DNA of 64,000 nucleotides from an uncultured Pseudomonadota bacterium (GTDB lineage: Bacteria > Bdellovibrionota_B > Oligoflexia > Oligoflexales > CAIYRB01): NCBI GenBank assembly GCA_903928445.1, contig CAIYRB010000084.1, positions 25,957 to 89,956 of the forward strand, in the 5' to 3' direction. The position numbers were made by a program, and so were the translations under genes. A model generated the notes under the pieces. It made no database searches, had not been told where the DNA came from, and worked only from the letters and a program-made list of their open reading frames with translations. Position 1 is the stretch's first letter, and each line of letters opens with the position of its first letter. This document shows, piece by piece, positions 62,346 through 64,000 of the stretch.

Positions 62346-62888
62346 TTACTTCTTGCCAGCGGCCTTACCGACTTTAGTCGCAATCTTCTCATCTTCGTAA
62401 CGAACACCCTTGCCATGGTAAGGCTCGGGCGGACGGAATCCTCGGATCTTAGCCGACACTTGGCCGACCATTTCTTTGTCCGCCCCACTTACCACGATCG
62501 TGGTCTGGGCTTCAACCTTGAGCTCGATGCCAGCAGGAGCATCAAATAAAACCGGGTGACTATAGCCTAAGCTCATCGTCAGCCCCTTCCCCTGAGGGGC
62601 TGCCCGGTAACCAACCCCAACCAATTTCAGCCTACGACTAAAACCTTCGGTCACCCCGGTGACCATATTGCTCAGCAAGGTCCGGGTCAGTCCATGAAAG
62701 CGACGCAGTTCAATGGCGTCACTTTTAGGAACGACCGTGAGGACTTGACCCTCAACCTTGACATCGACGTGCTCATTGAACTGACGGGACAAAGCGCCCT
62801 TTGGTCCTTTGACGTTGATAGTCGACCCGCTAACTTTAATCTCAACCCCTTTTGGCAGGTTGATCGGCTGTTTTCCAATGCGTGACAT
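62346..62888 (-). CDS. rplF: 50S ribosomal protein L6
   Basis: L6 lies near the GTPase-associated centre. The 180-aa protein has MSRIGKQPINLPKGVEI at the start, RTLLSNMVTGVTEGFSRRLKLVGVGYRA in the middle and IRGFRPPEPYHGKGVRYEDE near the C-terminus. It follows rpsH by 23 bases. Confidence 0.97.
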   Translation of the reverse strand: MSRIGKQPINLPKGVEIKVSGSTINVKGPKGALSRQFNEHVDVKVEGQVLTVVPKSDAIELRRFHGLTRTLLSNMVTGVTEGFSRRLKLVGVGYRAAPQGKGLTMSLGYSHPVLFDAPAGIELKVEAQTTIVVSGADKEMVGQVSAKIRGFRPPEPYHGKGVRYEDEKIATKVGKAAGKK

Positions 62889-62911
62889 TCTTAAATCCGC
62901 CTACACTTAAC

Positions 62912-63310
62912 TTAGTAGATCGAGCAAATATACTCACCACCGATGCGGGCTTCACGTGCCTGCCGATCGGTAAGGAGCCCCTTGGAAGTCGACAAAATTC
63001 CGAAACCAAACCCGTTCTTAACAAAGGGGATCTTATCGGCGCCAACATAGAAGCGTCGGCCTGGACGGCTCTTGCGCTCTAACCCCGCAATCACGCCCTT
63101 ACCCTCGTCGGTGTACTTCAGCGCGATTTTCAGGATACCCTGCTTGTCGTCGCGAACGCACTTGTAAGCGCGGATGTAGCCTTCTTCTTTAAGAAGGTGC
63201 GTCAAGCCGATTTTCATCTTCGAGGCCGGAACGTTGACAACTTCGAGGCCAGCATGCTGGGCATTACGGACTCGGGTCAAAAGGTCGGCGATAGGATCGG
63301 TGATGTTCAT
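62912..63310 (-). CDS. rpsH: 30S ribosomal protein S8
   Basis: S8 binds 16S rRNA in the central domain and represses the spc operon. The 132-aa protein starts MNITDPIADLLTRVRNAQHA and ends RQARIGGEYICSIY, with KPGRRFYVG-like core. Its place between rpsN and rplF is normal. Confidence 0.97.
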   Translation of the reverse strand: MNITDPIADLLTRVRNAQHAGLEVVNVPASKMKIGLTHLLKEEGYIRAYKCVRDDKQGILKIALKYTDEGKGVIAGLERKSRPGRRFYVGADKIPFVKNGFGFGILSTSKGLLTDRQAREARIGGEYICSIY

Positions 63311-63345
63311 CGAACAGAAACTCCGGTTATCAATATATCGTCAAA

Positions 63346-63615
63346 TTACCAGGAAGCCTTGGTTACACCTGGCAGCAAGCCCTTAAGTGCCATCAAGCGG
63401 AAGCAGATCCGGCAAATACCAAACTTACGATAAACCGCCTTTGGACGGCCGCAGTTATTGCACCGGGTGTAGGCACGTGTTGAGAATTGAAGCCCGCTCT
63501 TGACATCACGCCATTTGAGCTTCTTTTCCTTCATTTCAGTGCGCAATGCTTCCTTCCGCACGGTGACCTTGCGGTTGACATTGTTGCACTTCTCAATGAG
63601 GGCTTGCTTAGCCAT
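63346..63615 (-). CDS. rpsN: 30S ribosomal protein S14 (zinc-binding, 89 aa)
   Basis: S14 is part of the 30S head. The 89-aa length is of the long type, but two Cys pairs (CNNC and CRIC) in [20 protein letters not shown] provide a complete zinc site, usually seen in the short form. It lies between rplE and rpsH. Confidence 0.96.
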   Translation of the reverse strand: MAKQALIEKCNNVNRKVTVRKEALRTEMKEKKLKWRDVKSGLQFSTRAYTRCNNCGRPKAVYRKFGICRICFRLMALKGLLPGVTKASW

Positions 63616-63642
63616 TCAATCAGACTCCTATCGATACCCTAA

Positions 63643-64000
63643 TCAGGTCTTCCTGAATGGGAAATTGAACTTATCTAGTAGCGCTTTCGCTTCAACGTCG
63701 GACTTCGCGGATGTTACGATCGTAATACCAAGACCACGTACCCGGTCGACCTTGTCGTAATCGATTTCGGGAAAGATGATCTGTTCCTTAATGCCGACGT
63801 TGTAGTTACCGCGGCCGTCGAAGGCCTTGGCGGAAAAACCACGGAAGTCACGGATGCGTGGAACCGTGATATTAATGAACCGATCGAGAAACTCGTACAT
63901 CCTGTCACCGCGCAAAGTAACCGCAGCCCCAATGGGCATGCCCTCACGCAGCTTGAACGTCGCGATGCTCTTCTTAGCCTTGGTCGTAATCGGCTTTTGA
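63643..64000 (-). CDS. rplE: 50S ribosomal protein L5, partial (5' end outside the window)
   Basis: The last 119 codons of L5, which binds 5S rRNA, run off the window edge. Typical are [43 protein letters not shown], and [23 protein letters not shown] at the end. The N-terminal third and its start are outside the window. Confidence 0.97.
   Translation of the reverse strand, partial: QKPITTKAKKSIATFKLREGMPIGAAVTLRGDRMYEFLDRFINITVPRIRDFRGFSAKAFDGRGNYNVGIKEQIIFPEIDYDKVDRVRGLGITIVTSAKSDVEAKALLDKFNFPFRKT

Overview
The window looks like a chromosome segment of a Gram-negative, predatory or gliding bacterium from the Bdellovibrionota/Oligoflexia or a neighbouring 'delta-type' lineage. That placement is inference. 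It rests on a myxobacteria/Bdellovibrio-style outer-membrane barrel plus TPR cluster, a CCG-domain Fe-S oxidoreductase of the ETF:menaquinone type, a tmRNA tag ending NDYALAA, many predicted lipoproteins, and an ordinary proteobacterial spc/alpha ribosomal operon. No 16S rRNA is present to settle it.

Layout. 0.1-9.3 kb: a GNAT acetyltransferase, the SEDS polymerase RodA, then a forward five-gene envelope cluster (barrel, two exported TPR proteins, a TPR lipoprotein, a small exported protein). Its composition resembles the outer-membrane/periplasmic Glt gliding module, and it is preceded by a FliA(sigma-28)-like promoter. 9.4-18 kb: hutF-hutG (second half of histidine breakdown), a metzincin lipoprotein, a two-gene exopolysaccharide initiation unit, a sigma-54 activator without a sensor domain, and an amidase. 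18-25.3 kb: yceD-rpsB-tsf-pyrH-frr on the minus strand and, divergently, a GYF-domain membrane protein, rpmF, fabD and a STAS/zinc-ribbon protein. 25.3-35.3 kb: an M16 peptidase pair (one active, one degenerate), the membrane Fe-S oxidoreductase, a MerR/B12-type regulator, and a three-gene unit with a DUF4175-like membrane protein and an alpha/beta hydrolase that lacks its nucleophile serine.

35.5-43.5 kb is the accessory zone. ssrA (tmRNA) carries at its 3' end a 1.5-kb insertion bounded by perfect 24-bp copies of the tmRNA 3' end; its only visible genes are a toxin-antitoxin-like pair. Next comes a decayed region (recombinase-like DNA-binding protein, HEAT fragment, lipoprotein, IS21 remnant, PepSY protein, DUF4143 ATPase, cupin), bounded by tRNA-His and an imperfect 37-bp copy of the tRNA-His 3' flank. 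Two nearly identical 28-bp FliA-like promoters sit in front of the toxin-antitoxin pair and the lipoprotein. Long perfect inverted repeats are also present.

43.6-51.9 kb is a tightly coupled four-gene operon, all junctions ATGA overlaps: two membrane-anchored sulfatase-superfamily enzymes with threonine at the nucleophile position, an outer-membrane barrel, and a 944-residue exported protein I cannot assign. 52-55 kb: an HD-GYP protein, an SH3b protein, and an LptF/LptG permease gene interrupted by an in-frame TAG 43 codons before its natural end. 55.2-64 kb: the 3' half of the ribosomal operon in the usual order (rplE partial, rpsN, rpsH, rplF, rplR, rpsE, rpmD, rplO, secY, adk, infA, rpmJ, rpsM, rpsK, rpsD, rpoA, rplQ).

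Bases 1-95 hold no gene I can support.
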